Origin: Mesotaenium endlicherianum
Taxonomy: Eukaryota; Streptophyta; Zygnematophyceae; Zygnematales; Mesotaeniaceae
DNA: 64,000 nt
Assembly (NCBI GenBank): GCA_009602735.1
Contig: WELA01012059.1
Span: 38,966-102,965, forward strand
Direction of reading: 5' to 3'
Part shown: positions 34,799-46,500 of the stretch, one piece after another
How the letters are laid out: each line of letters opens with the position of its first letter
Position numbering within the stretch: position 1 is the stretch's first letter
Notes under the pieces: generated by a model
The model's database searches: none
Seen by the model: only the letters and a program-made list of their open reading frames with translations
What the model was told of the DNA's origin: nothing
Made by a program: the position numbers and the translations under genes

Positions 34799-37635
34799 GT
34801 GCTAGGCAGGTCCTGGCTTAACAGACATCAAGCTGAAGTGTGTTGGAGCAGAGGTACAGTTAAAGTGAGAGGAGCCAGTGATGGGCAGACTGACTTGGCA
34901 CCCACCAGTGCTCTTCCTCTTGTCCTGTGTGGATGGCAAATGAAGGAAAAGAAGAGGCTTCCAGAAGGATGCAAGTTGCTGAATGCAATGGAGTTCTTCA
35001 AAAGCTGGAACCAGAAGGAAGACAGAATGTTCTTTCTGCTGCAAAGAGAGGTACCTCCTCAACCTGAAGAAGTGGTGGAGAAAAAGGTAAGCCCACCGGA
35101 GCACCCTACTGCTACAAAAATCGTTGCTCAGTACACGGATGTATTTAATATGCCTCCAGGACTACCCCCTAAGAGGGAAGTAGATCATAGGATTGATCTA
35201 TTACCGAGTATTTAGCCACCTTGGCAACGCACTTATGGCGTGTCTTATGTGGAGAGCGAGGAGTTGAAAACACAGATTGCAGAGCTTGAGGAAAATGGCT
35301 ATATTTCCCGCAGTAAATCACCTTACGGCGCACCCATCCTATTTGTTAAACAAAAGGATGGCAGTATGCGGATGTGTGTGGATTGCAAAGTCCTGAACAG
35401 AATTACGGTAAAGAACAAGTATGCTTTATCCAGAATCGAGGACTTGCTTGATACCCTGTCTGGTGCTAAGGTGTTCAGTAAGATAGATTATAAGAGTGGT
35501 TATCATCAAATCAGAATTGCTGAGGGGAATGAACACAAGACTGCCTTCCGCACACGTTATGGACACTATGCCATTTGGACTGACTAACGCTCCCGCAACC
35601 TTCATGGGTGCTGTGAATGAGATTTTCAGGCCTTATTTGGATAAGTTTGTGCAAGTTTTCCTGGATATTTTAATTTTCTCTAAACATGAGACTCAGCACG
35701 CTGAACACTTAAAGACAGTCATGGACCGTCTGAGAAGGAATTGATTATATGCTAAAATGAGCAAGTGCGATTTTTTTAAGGAAAGTAATGAATTCTCAGG
35801 CCACGTTGTCAGTAAAAAGGGCATCAGTGTGGACCCTAAGAAAGTCCAGACCATAAGGGACTGGCCAGTACCACAGTCTGTCTCTGAAGTTAGATCCTTC
35901 CTCGGGTTGGCTAACTACTATAGGAGATTTGTTGAGAATATTTCTACAAAGGCCAGCAAACTGACTGACCTTACTAAGAAAGACATAGGGTATGTGTGGG
36001 GGGAAGAGCAGCAGGCTGCCTTCCAGGCCCTTAAAGATGCCCTTTGTTCTGCCCTAGTGCTAGCCGTGTATGACCCCAGCAAACCGGTGCAGGTAGTCAT
36101 TGATGCCTCTGACTTTGCCATGGGTGCTTTTTTGTTGCAGCCTGCGGACAAAACCACAAAGGATGGTAAGGTAAGGCAGGAGTGGCACCCTGTGTTGTAC
36201 GAGTCTATGAAATCCAACGGAGATTAATTACTCAGTGCATGATAAAGAGCTGCTAGCTATCATTCATGTGCTCAAACAGTGGAGAGCATACTTACATGGT
36301 AAAGCCTTTCAGATGATTACAAATCATCTAGCTTTGACTCACTTTCAGAAGAAGTCCAAGCTGTCGAGGAGGGAGAACCGCTGGAGCCAGATGCTGGAGC
36401 AGTTCCAAGTCCAGATCGACTACAAACCAGGGAAGTTGAATCCTGCTGATGCACTCTCTAGAAGACCTGACTTGCAAGAAAGGAACTTTAGTCAGCATGC
36501 TGTAGATAAAGTCCTGTGTGCACTCACTTCACTAAAGGTGAAAAAGTCCTTCCTTGAACAACTTAGGAAAGCCTACCTTTCTGACCCAACATTTGAGCCC
36601 AGCCCCATACTGGTATGTGTCGTGCTACTGCACTCGGGTATAAGCTTAAGGGAGGGGTCTGGGTGACTGAAACCACTTCAGGCAGGCTGAAGCTGGTCGT
36701 TCCTAATAACGTGGAAATAAGGTCCCTTTTATTAAGTCAAGCACATGACAGTTTACTGGGTGGGCATTTGGGGCTGGCCAAACCTGTGGGCAAATTGGCA
36801 AAAAAATATCATTGGGAGAGATTACCTCGGGAGGTCTTGAAATACGATAAGTCCTGTGATCAGTGTCAAGAGAATAAGTCTAGGCACACACCACCGCGGA
36901 GCCTCTTACAACCGCTTCCCATCCCAGCTGGCCGCTGGGAAACAATATCCATGGACTGGGTGGTCACGCTGCAACGAACTGCCAATGGGCATGATTCGAT
37001 ACTCGTTGTTGTGGATAAACTGACAAAAATGGTCATTTTCATCCCCACAACTGTCAAGGTAACTGCACTCAAAACAGCGAGACAGTTCTACAACCATGTA
37101 GTATGCCAACATGGGCTACCCTCCAATATCATCTCAGACCGAGACTCAAAATTTACCTCTAAGTTCAAGAGAGCTTTAATGGGGTTAATGGGAGTCAAAC
37201 AGCTGCTCAGCACAGCAAACCACCCTCAGACTGATGGGCAGACTGAAAGAACTAACCGAGTTCTGCAGGAGGTGCTGAGAGCATATATTAACCAAAAACA
37301 AGATAATTGGGATGACCTGTTGCCTCAAATCCAGTTTGCGGTCAACAGTGCGGTGCACGCGTCAACGGGCAAAACTCCTTTTGAANTGCGCGTCTACGAG
37401 CAAGACTCCTTTTGAACTCAGCCTGGGTAGAGTCCCTAAGTCTCCTTCAGATGTACTAGGGGAGTATTTAACTCACCCTGAAGGGATTGACAAACTGGTC
37501 TCCCTCCAGTTAACTCAGGACTTTGCTGACACCCTGTCAGAAGTCCAACAAAACTTGCACAAAGCCCAAGAAAACCAACAAAAATACGCTGGAGGGAGTG
37601 GTATTCTGTTTCGGGATCAGCCGGAAAATCTCTGA
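34799..37635 (+). pseudogene. Element C RT, RNase H and integrase (broken)
   Basis: RT in 35240-35744 has [16 protein letters not shown] and [14 protein letters not shown], but the catalytic box reads FLDILIFSK, lacking the second Asp of the usual F-x-DD. RNase H in 35757-36480 has [13 protein letters not shown] and KELLAIIHVLKQW. Integrase in 36615-37415 has the H-H-C-C module ending CDQCQENK, D in SMDWVV, D in ISDRDSKF and E in HPQTDGQTERTN, so its catalytic triad is intact. Stops at 35213 and 35742, frame changes, and a duplicated junction around the N at 37386 break the reading. The last part, FELSLGRVPKSPSD, ends at TGA near 37635. Confidence 0.85.
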
Positions 37636-37823
37636 TAACCATATTACACACTCAACCTGCGCTCACACTCACTTTCTCTCCAACTCAATTTTCCCTTATA
37701 TTCACTCAGACCAGGTATTTCACACTAGGAACTCTCCCAATCGCGTTCCTCTTCATCAAGGGCACTCAGTAGCGGCAAAATATCATGACTTCACTAATTG
37801 CATTGTGTTTATGATTGAGCAAG

Positions 37824-39230
37824 ATGACTCAAAAGTCGGAACTCAAGAGGAAGTGAAGGGCGGAAGAGACACTTGCAGAATACTTGCAATTTCGTAGAGA
37901 CATCGAATCATCCTTCATCTCCGCTCGGGAATCACAACGACTCCAACAGCAGCGGGAGGCACAGAAGAAGAAGGAGGAGGAGGAACAGGCCAGACTGAGG
38001 CACGAAGAATTGGACAGAAAAGCTGCAGAGGAGGCCAAGAAAGCTGAGGAGGAGAGGCAAGCTGAGGAGAGGCGGAAGCAGCAGGCTGAAGAAGAGCAGA
38101 GGAGAATCAGCAGCTACCGCTACACAGTACTGGGCAAGCGCTTTGATCTACTAGAGGAGGCCTTCAAGTATGCTCAGAGAAGTAGCAGTGAGTCACAGAA
38201 GGACATTGTCCAGAAGGAAGGGGAGACATCCAAAAACTTTGACAAGTATATAGAGGTCAGCAAGGGGCTCCTCCTCTACCACGATTACGCCTGGATGGTA
38301 GGATATACGGTCAGAGAGGCCAAGGCAATGGCCCAGGTGAACGAAGCAGGGGCTGTATCGATTCCTGGTATCTGGGGGGAAGATAGGGTCATCAGGATGA
38401 TCCCCATGGACGCGGACAGCTTTAAGGACTCTACATCCCATAACAGGTTCAAGGCCATGTATAATGAGGTGAAGAGAATGAGCTGGGAATTCTTGGCCAG
38501 GGAAACCAGTCAGCTAGACTTTGCAGGGCTCTGGTACCCTTGTACTCTTAAAAGGACAGACCCTGCCTTCTTCCAAAAGCCCACCGATTGGCGATGGATG
38601 ACCATCAACATGAAGGACCAACAGAATGACAGGGCGACGGATGAGGATTTCTTGACAGACCTAAAGGGGAACATAGTATTGCCCCCCTCACATTGCGGCT
38701 TGGGACCCAAGATTGGATGGAGTCAGAGGCTGCATGAGCCAAGAAATGCAGGGGGACAGAAGCAGGGCCCGAGAGTCATTCTCAAAAGGGAAGCACGCTT
38801 ATGCCAAATGGGCAAGCAAGCGGGGGGAAAAGGACCTGTATGCGGTCCGGACTCAGCAGCCCCCACCAGCACCCAAAAGGGGAAGGTCAGTGGGATATTC
38901 TTTTTCTTGGGAAGAACTGGAGCAGCTGACAGAAGAGACCCAGAAGTCTCAGAGGAACCCGGGGACGGAGAGGAGGAGGAGTCAGAGGAAGACGAGGAGG
39001 AAGGCGAGGAGGAGGACACTAGCCCCGCCGTGATCCTGACACCTGCCACATCCCCTGTAAGGGAGAAGACGGCGTTGTCTCTGCAGCAACTCGCTGAAGA
39101 GGAGGATATCACTTGGCTGGGAATTGCCAGAGGACAGAACCCATCTCCAGGCACGGAGACCCAGTCGGACAAGGCAGACAGGAGGGCTGCTAGAGAAATA
39201 GCCAAAGGCCTGCCGGCATCTCCCTCGTAG
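37824..39230 (+). CDS. Extra ORF after pol in element C; coiled-coil protein of unknown function
   Basis: From ATG 37824 there is one in-frame TGA (37854-37856, consistent with CGA-to-TGA), then 458 open codons to TAG 39228-39230. The next 70 or so residues after it form a highly charged predicted coiled coil (QKKKEEEEQARLRHEEL, EEAKKAEEERQAEERRKQQ). A middle part of about 200 residues looks globular and is rich in Trp and aromatic residues (LLLYHDYAWMVGYTV, GIWGEDRVIRMIPMDAD, WRWMTINMKDQQND). An acidic C-terminal part (EEEESEEDEEEGEEED) follows. Between about 38740 and 38960 another frame is more protein-like (YSFSWEELEQLTEE), suggesting two compensating shifts. I do not recognise the family. 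No transmembrane segment or signal peptide argues for an envelope protein. Confidence 0.65.
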
Positions 39231-39608
39231 AGAGGGCATGTACCCTTAGCTCATGTCATGCAACATCCTTCTGGGATGCCGGTATATGTACCAGTCAGTT
39301 TGAGGGATGCCCAGGAGAAGGCTGCCTCCATTCACTTTCACACCGTGCAGGAGGAAACAGCACAGTTACTGCGTTCTCCGCTCGGTCCTTACACGGAGCC
39401 TCCCTCTCTGACAGGCTTCAGAAGACCCCAAGACAGGAGGAGGACTGACTCCCTTGACCATAGGGCCCCAGGGGCATCTCCCTCCTAAGGGCAGAGGGCC
39501 AAGGGCACAGCATGCTGGATGGGAGAGGGATCAGTAATTTCAGTAGGGGAAACCTATGTACCCTGTGTCAGTGTTCCCAAGGCGACAACATGTTAAATTG
39601 GAGGGATT

Positions 39609-40326
39609 GTAATGAATCAGTATACTGGTTTATATAATATTCATTTAAGTATAACAGTTATTAAGTTTAGCCTGCTGAACTCTAGTTATTAATCAGTCTG
39701 CTGGATTATATATTTAATATCAGTTTAATGACTCAGCCAAAAGCAACAGGCTGAAGTCAGCTTAAGTCAGCCCACTGACACATTCTTTGCCAGCCAGCTG
39801 ACTTCTGTACTCGGTCGCAACGAACTGCCTAGAGATGCAGCTAGGTGTGGTGTGCTAGATGAATGGCCAGATGACATCCTTAGGATGGATGGCGATTCGG
39901 GATGATGGGAGATGGCGGTCGATTTGGTTAACCGAGGTCCTGCTAGCGTGATTAACTCCCGGGTAGGCGGTGCCATCGCACTTGCCGTTGAACAGTAAAC
40001 TCATTCCATGTACATATGCTAGGTATTGCTCCCGGGTTTGGTATTCGGAAACGAGGCCAACTCTCTTGTACAGCTTACTGAGAGAGATCTGAATCCAAGG
40101 CAAGAAGCCATTGATACGCACTGTCTTCTAACCTTGCTTATGTATGAGTTTACTGATTGTATTGTTGATGCTAGTTTACTCGCATTTGACTTACGAGTGT
40201 TGTTCACTGCTAGTGTGTTGTCCTTTTGCCGTTTAATCAGTTAACGGAAAATCCATAAAGATTACTTGCTGATATGAAGATCTTTATTAATTGTTAATCG
40301 CCTATTTGGTAAGTCGATTCATTTCA
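39609..40326 (+). repeat. Element C 3' LTR
   Basis: Pairs with 32138-32856; preceded by a purine tract (AAATTGGAGGGAT, 39596-39608) and followed by the target duplication GTCAC. The LTRs differ at a noticeable number of sites, so the insertion is older than element G. Confidence 0.9.
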
Positions 40327-40624
40327 GTCACTCTTAAATGTGGCATTTATAAGAACTTCTTAGTTCTTACACATGCTTGCTAGGAGTTTGAATCATATGC
40401 ATACCTCTTCATTAACGCTTCTTCTACCCGATTGAGAAGTAATGATACTTCTAAACATTATAATTAAACTAAGAAATAAGTTAGAAAGTACAAAAAATAG
40501 CTCTGCTAAGCAGCCCTCGCAGCTTTGGCATGATTGATGTCGTCGGATTATACATGGAAAAGCTGTAAATAAGAAAATAAAATGCTATGTAAATGCAAAT
40601 GCACTTTGATGCAAATTGCATGTT

Positions 40625-40860
40625 AGGAAACATTGGTAAGGCGTCGCTCCCTGCAGCCGGTGGCGGCGGGGGTTCAAGCCCGTTGTCTGGCGCCCGAAGC
40701 CAACAGTAGTTAAATTTTGTGAAGTTTTTTCCACCATTCATTTTTGCAGCATATCTTACTTATAAGCGTCAAAAGCTAACGCGACAGAGAAACGTGCATA
40801 GCACGTTGGGTATTGTCCTATCCCTGCACCCGGTGGCGGGTGTTCAAACGCGTCTGCCGA
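40625..40860 (+). repeat. Two tRNA-like (Pol III promoter-like) modules
   Basis: Module 1 has an A-box-like TTGGTAAGGCG (40633-40643) and a B box GGTTCAAGCCC (40671-40681) that fits GGTTCRANNCC exactly. Module 2 (about 40805-40860) shares the words CCCTGCACCCGGTGGCGG and GTTCAAACGCG but has a poorer A box. The spacing is about that of a tRNA gene, but I cannot fold a full cloverleaf. Possibly SINE heads or decayed tRNA genes in the element H tail. Confidence 0.4.
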
Positions 40861-41153
40861 CCACCTCTTCCAGACGAAGTTTCAAATTATTTTCGCGACT
40901 TGTCGCTGCAAAGCGGGCAGAGAAAAGTTCCGAAATCGTCTAAAAAATACCCTACTATTTTGAACGAAATAAATAGTCTGACACGACTTGGTTCTTTTAC
41001 ACGTGCAACCGACATGAAACGTCGACGCCGTCGTGACGTTAGCGTACTAAGCGTATTAAGCGAACTACTCCATTTTTTTGAACACCGATCTAAGCAAACT
41101 AGCGTATGAGTTGAACTAAGCGTACGAGCGTACGACGTAACCCTGTCAAAATA

Positions 41154-41710
41154 GGAGTCCACCTGGAGGGTTTATCTCCGAAAGAGAGAGACCAGGTGAG
41201 CCATCGCGCAAGGAGGTTTTGCTGGAGACACAATAACCTTCTCAAGGTTGAAGAAAATGGTGAAGAAAAGTTGGTGCCAGAACCCACCAAAAGGCGAGCT
41301 CTCGTGCAAGAAATGCATGAAAATACGGGCCACTATGGGTTCAAAAAGACATACAATCTTTTGGAGATGTCTTTTTGGTGGAGGGGTATGAAGCAGCACT
41401 GTGAGGATGTGGTCAAAGCCTGTAAAAGCTGGGACCGCGTCAAGGCTGGTTTCACTCAGCGACATCCACACTTGCAACCAGTGCCAATCATGGGCCTGGG
41501 TTACCGCTGGAGCTGCGATCTCGCAGGTGAGCTGTCGCCGTCAAAGCGAGGTAACAATTACATCATGGTTATGATTGAGCATTTTTCTAAATGGGTAAAG
41601 GTAGCCCCTTTGATTGCTAAGGAGAGTGTAGGGACCGCAAAAGCGCTCTTCAACAATGTTATTGTGCGACATGGAGCTCCAGCAGAAGTGCTGACAAACC
41701 AGGGGTCTGA
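41154..41710 (+). pseudogene. Element B, piece 3: integrase zinc module and first catalytic Asp
   Basis: Reading resumes after element H as GVHLEGLSPKERDQVSHRAR, collinear with element A. The H-H-C-C module has SWDRVKAG, where element A has SCDRVKAG: the last zinc-binding Cys is Trp. SCDLAGELSPSKRGNNYIMV and VLTNQGSD follow, so the second catalytic Asp is Asn. Cut at 41710 by element D. Confidence 0.82.
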
Positions 41711-42427
41711 TGAAAGGGGGAAGGGTGCGGGGAGTGCGCCCATACACACTCACGCACCCTCACTAGCGAGTGGAAGCGTGCACAAGGACCTTTCCTAGTT
41801 GCATGCACAAGGTGGAGTTGCCTTGTGGTATGCCACCCTTGCAAGAGTTAGAGGGCTACATGCAAGAGGAGTGGAAAAGAACTCACTTTATTAAGAAAAG
41901 TCGTGTACAAGATAAGAAGGTTAGACTAGACTAGACTAGACAAGACTCCCTCTACTTCTTTGTGCTTCCTATTCATGATTCAACTCTAAGTGTCCTTTCT
42001 AGCAAAGTACCTCCAAAACCTTCTACTATGGCTCCTTCCATGTAGGTGACCTTGCCTAGTTGGACAAGCTAGCACACACACGCACACAATCACACTCTAG
42101 CTTATTCTACTACACAATCCACTAACTCCTCACGGAGTTTCTAGAAATTCCATGATCACTTTGGCACTCTACGTAATCGTACGTAGTTTCTGGAACCCTC
42201 ATGTTTCAATGTCCTACTTCCTGGACTGCCAAAAATTTCGTCACTGGACCTGTCCTTTTCACTAAATTGAATCTGTAACATTAAAAACTCAGTAAAAACT
42301 CCCAAAATTGATAACTTTCTCAATGCTTGACCAAATGACTTGAAATAAAGGCCAAAGTTCTTCTTAAATCACACGCTATACATATAAAATGCTAGAAAAA
42401 TACAATCTACTCTTTTTTAATCTTACA
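41711..42427 (-). repeat. Element D 3' LTR (minus orientation)
   Basis: Pairs with 46501-47203. On the plus strand it begins TGAAAGGGGGAAGG and ends CTTACA. Confidence 0.85.
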
Positions 42428-45177
42428 TCATCCCCCTCTTCAAGATGCGACGTCCTCGGCGCATACTAAGCATAAGTGACGTCATATGAGGAATCGAGCT
42501 CACTTATACGCTAGAAAAACACATATATAATACAAGTTGCAGGTCTTGAACAGGCTCCAGGATGATACTCATTACTCCAAGCTCGCTCCACTTAGTAAAA
42601 GCTCCATCGCATACATTGGCTCCACACATGGCGTCTCCTAACACATGCATCTTCGTCGTCAACTTCTTTGTCCTGAAATAGGCCAATATCGTCATACAGG
42701 CTGTAACATACTCCCTCCATCATGTCCACATACTCCAAAGCTGGATCCATTGCATAATAGTCCGCCAAATCGCCAAGATACTCATTCTTTGCCCTCTTGG
42801 ACAAATGGCAGCTCCTCGTCGCGCCATGTGGCTTACTTGTGGTGCTCTTATAATTTTGACCAGATTACATCATGAACCTGACTCCACTATGTTCCTGAAC
42901 CTTGTGGTACCCTTTGCTACCTTTAACTTTAAACAAAAATCTTTCTAGAGGTAATGCACTCTCTCCATCGTGTGCATGACTCATGGTGACCTCTCAAGAC
43001 GCCAAGTGGCTCCCCCTTGACATTTTCCACCATTTTTAGCTTAAGAGTTGTGCAATCTAAATAATATCACCCCTTTGAACTCACTGGTATGCTTTGTTTT
43101 CCCTGATTCCAAGCCTAAGACCATAAAATCAGATTGCACCTTGTCTCACACATGTGGCTCCCACAGCAGTCCAGCAGACCGCCATGTGGCACTGTCAAAA
43201 CTTAATTTAATATTTTTATTAAAGAAATATTTTTTTTGAATCTCAACCCATAGCACTGCCTCTCCACAGAATTTCAGAATCTGAATCAAAGTCTAACTCT
43301 TAAATGAGATAGTCACTTTGCCTCACGCTTGTAGGACGCACACGCGCACAACACGTATCAAGCTCCCGGGCCTACAAAAGGCACATGCTTGAACCCCCGA
43401 TTCTGAAACTTGACTATAATTCAGGGCAGGCCTTATACAAGGTCTATCACCTCATGTAGGACTCCTAGGAAAAATATTTCCCACTCTCTCTTAAATTGGC
43501 ACCAAGTAGCCATAGTGTGCCAACTTTTACCCTCGCGCTCGCCTACCCGTAAAACCCTCAAACATGGAGAGATTTGAGTATTCCAAGCTCTTGCTCTCAA
43601 ACTTCTTTCCGCTTCACATCTCTTAGTTACAATTGAACTCATGGGACTGGCTTGACCTTGCTTACAAGCACTATAAACAACTGTAGCGCTCCCCCCCCTC
43701 ATCATGAAGGTAAGGCGCTTACCACTCGAGTGTCCAAGTCCAGATTTTACGCCTCCCTCGTGGTTGCTTGTATAGACGCTGATTCTCCTAGCTTCATGTC
43801 CAGGTCTTTGTCATATATCTCCATCTTAGGCAGGACATATCAGCCCCATAACACTTGGTCTTCTCCTCATAGGTCCATATCCATAAAGTCGTAGTCTCCA
43901 TCAAGCGACGATAAGAATGTTCACAAGGCATGAGCGCGTAGTCCCGCTCGTGGCGCACCAAACTCCATCATAGTCTTCTTCTTGGCTAGATGCTCACTCC
44001 CACATACTCCTAGTTCTCCTTGAAGGTAAGCCTTTGCACCAGGCTCCAAGAAACACACTTGGAACACCTCCAAGAGCTCCATAACTTGGACATATGCACA
44101 TACTCTTAGTGCTTGCACCTCATCTTGTGCTCGCACTAAAGCACTAGAGGATAGGCTACTCTCTTTGTGCAACTCCTTCCACATGCTTAGCTTCTTGAGT
44201 GCACTCTAGCCTTGGTCACCCCAATGACACTTCTTAATACTAAGCCCAGCTTGCCTTGGTGCTCTACTATCACATGAAGAGCTTCCATAGATGCACCAAA
44301 CATCTGCCCCTTAACTATGCCAACACACAACTATTCGCACACGCACTTCTAGTTGGAGACATCTCTTGCACTAGCCCTCTTGCACCAACTTCATACCTTG
44401 CTTCTTCTTCCATACCATAGGCTTGTCTTCATCATAGTTCTCAACTCCATATACTCCGTAGTACTCTCCTCCCTAAGAAAAGAGAAATCTGAACTTGAAA
44501 GGCTCCATCTCCATCTCTCCTCTTTGAAGATTGGAATACTTCTACTTGCTCCAAGCCTTCTCCACGGTGCTTCTCTTCACTTGAGGGTACCAAGCTCCAT
44601 CATGGCTGGCCTCCAATAACCAGTGGCTACATAGGAGTGATGCAAGGCAACCCAAATCTGGCCACATACTTGGCCAACTTGGTGCAACACCCCGGGGCAC
44701 CCTCTCTTGAGCTTCTCATGAGCTCCTCTTGAGCTGGCGAGTGCTATGCCCGCCAAAGCTTCTAGACTTGCAAGTACACATGCTTGCTAAGTTCCCGGTT
44801 GCCTACTCTTACTATCCTCTCTACCTTCATTGACAACCTGAAATAAAGATGGGCACATACTCTTTTCTAGCCACTATCACCTCTATGCTAAGCCCCCCTC
44901 AAAGAAAGTGCTTAACACCAAAGACGTTGCATCTTCAAGGAAAAATCCAGCCGTGTGAACTCCAGATTTTCTTCATGCTCATATGTCTCCATACTCAAGA
45001 AAAGGCTGCTCTATATTACTTATATCACTACTATGCTTGGGCAACCTCCTCACACTACAAAGAAGACGTACAAAAATTTGATGAATACTTCTTGGAGCAC
45101 CTCCCTCTTCCCATTTATTCCCTCCTTCAAGAGAGTGAGATGCTAGCTTGCATCAACGTCTTCATGGCTGCCCTTAG
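42428..45177 (-). other. Element D interior, no recognised gene
   Basis: Short minus-strand frames (for example 42804-42592, MSKRAKNEYLGDLADYYAMD, and 44184-43921) are the only candidates. They carry no known domain, and I do not call them genes. The plus strand is pyrimidine-rich, which is what a purine-rich coding remnant on the minus strand would give. Confidence 0.5.
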
Positions 45178-46384
45178 TGTAATGAATCAGTTCATTATTT
45201 ATTTAATTAATTGCATGTATAAATACAACACTAAATAAGTATTATGTCAATATACTCACAGGCGCGAGTTCATTTAAATGAATGTATGTCGATGTAATGC
45301 GAGTTTACTTACTTTGTCAAAAAGGTCAGCAGGATGACATTTGTATCATAAGTGTAGTTTGTTGAGATTTATATATCAGTTATGTATAGGATGTAATATC
45401 AGCAGGATGACATATAGTAAGCTCGCTTGATGTTAGTCAGTATACTTAGCTTCAGTACGCTGAGGGTAGATATATTCATTTAGATGATTATTTGTAGATT
45501 GGCACATGTGACCGTAGTGTATCGAAAGTCGGAAGGTCGGCTGAGATTTGGTAAACCGATGTCCTACCAGTGTGGTTAACTTCTGGGTAGGCGGAGTCGT
45601 CGTCAGTCAACTGAACAATTAGGACTTCGGTCAACCGACCAATTAATATGGTCGTTATACCTAGATCCGTGGGTCCCAACTTAACGGGTTTCCCACGAAA
45701 CGGCGCACCTTGCGCCGTGGTCAACCAGGTGGTCACTAGGTACATAGCAGGCTGGGATCTCGTGGTCCCTCATTCTGGACAGTAGGCTTACAGTCGGATT
45801 TTTACTTGCAAGTCATGTGTGCACTTTTGGGTTCGCTCTAATGACCAGCCTTCACGGAAATTGACATGGTTGCTTTGTCTGCGCTCCAAATGGAGCGAAC
45901 TAGGACCTTTTGGAAAGGTCTCGTCAAGATGCATCCGTTGCCGTTCAGTTTGCTCAATTTAGAGTAGTATGGACAGAGTTATGCCATCTGACATTTCGGG
46001 GTCACACAGCGGACAGATTCCATGGTTTTGCACCTGAGTCAGTGGGATGTGTTTTAAATACTTTATGGTCATCTGAATGAGAGCGCCTTTGCTGTTCAGT
46101 CCCCTGATGTTGTGTATGTGCTTATACATGCTTGTATGCCTGGTAGGCAAGAGGCCATGAGTTTCTAAAAGAGAAGCTCTAGTCCTCAAGCTCGCCTCTT
46201 TCTTGTGCCTTGTATTAGTGTGCAACTATGGCACACTACGGTAAGTGAGTCAAGGGTTATAGATGAGTAAACGGAATTCATATTAAGGACGAAGATCGCT
46301 CCCTGATTTCACACGCTTCCACCTATCTCTGATCTTATATATTTATTGAAATATATTAATCTTGAATAAGCAAGATTCATTTCA
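45178..46384 (+). repeat. Solo LTR related to element C family
   Basis: Starts TGTAATGAATCAGT and ends GATTCATTTCA, like the element C LTR, and is flanked by CTTAG (45173-45177) and CTTAG (46385-46389). No internal element remains, so it is a solo LTR left by LTR-LTR recombination. At 1,207 bp it is longer than the element C LTR (719 bp) but shares internal words (GTGGTTAACT, GGGTAGGCGG, TCAGCAGGATGACA-like), so it is a related subfamily. Confidence 0.88.
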
Positions 46385-46500
46385 CTTAGCAACTTATTGA
46401 TCATCCTTGTCTCTCTTCTCTACTCTCTCTACACTCCTACAAGCATCACCAACCAAAGCTCCTCCTCCAAATGAAGCAAGTAGGTAGCTCCGATACCATG

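Larger units (their letters stand above)
32138..40326 (+). mobile_element. Element C: Ty3/gypsy LTR retrotransposon with extra downstream ORF
   Basis: LTRs 32138-32856 and 39609-40326 (about 719 bp; TGTAATG...TTTCA), with target duplication GTCAC (32133-32137, 40327-40331). Primer site TGGTATCGGAGC is at 32858-32869 and a purine tract lies before 39609. The internal region reads gag, protease, RT, RNase H, integrase, then an unrelated coiled-coil ORF. Gag-pol is broken in many places, and two single N characters (33572, 37386) sit between short duplications that look like contig joins. Inserted in the tail of element H. Confidence 0.93.
25431..41145 (+). mobile_element. Element H: hAT-superfamily DNA transposon, 15.7 kb including a nested LTR element
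   Basis: Ends are imperfect inverted repeats starting CAGGGTTACG (left 25431) and the complement ending CGTAACCCTG (right 41145), with an 8-bp target duplication TCAAAACA (25423-25430) / TCAAAATA (41146-41153). The CAGGG end and 8-bp duplication are hAT hallmarks. Both ends carry many copies of an AAGCGTAC/CGTACG word, typical of subterminal transposase-binding repeats. Inside are a minisatellite, a broken hAT transposase and element C. Without element C it would be about 7.5 kb. It interrupts element B after an ATMHWLK codon run that resumes in frame. Confidence 0.9.

Noticed and set aside
38723-39205. 160-residue minus-strand ORF rich in Ser
   Set aside because: Antisense to the acidic tail of the element C ORF; Glu codons on one strand give Ser/Leu on the other.
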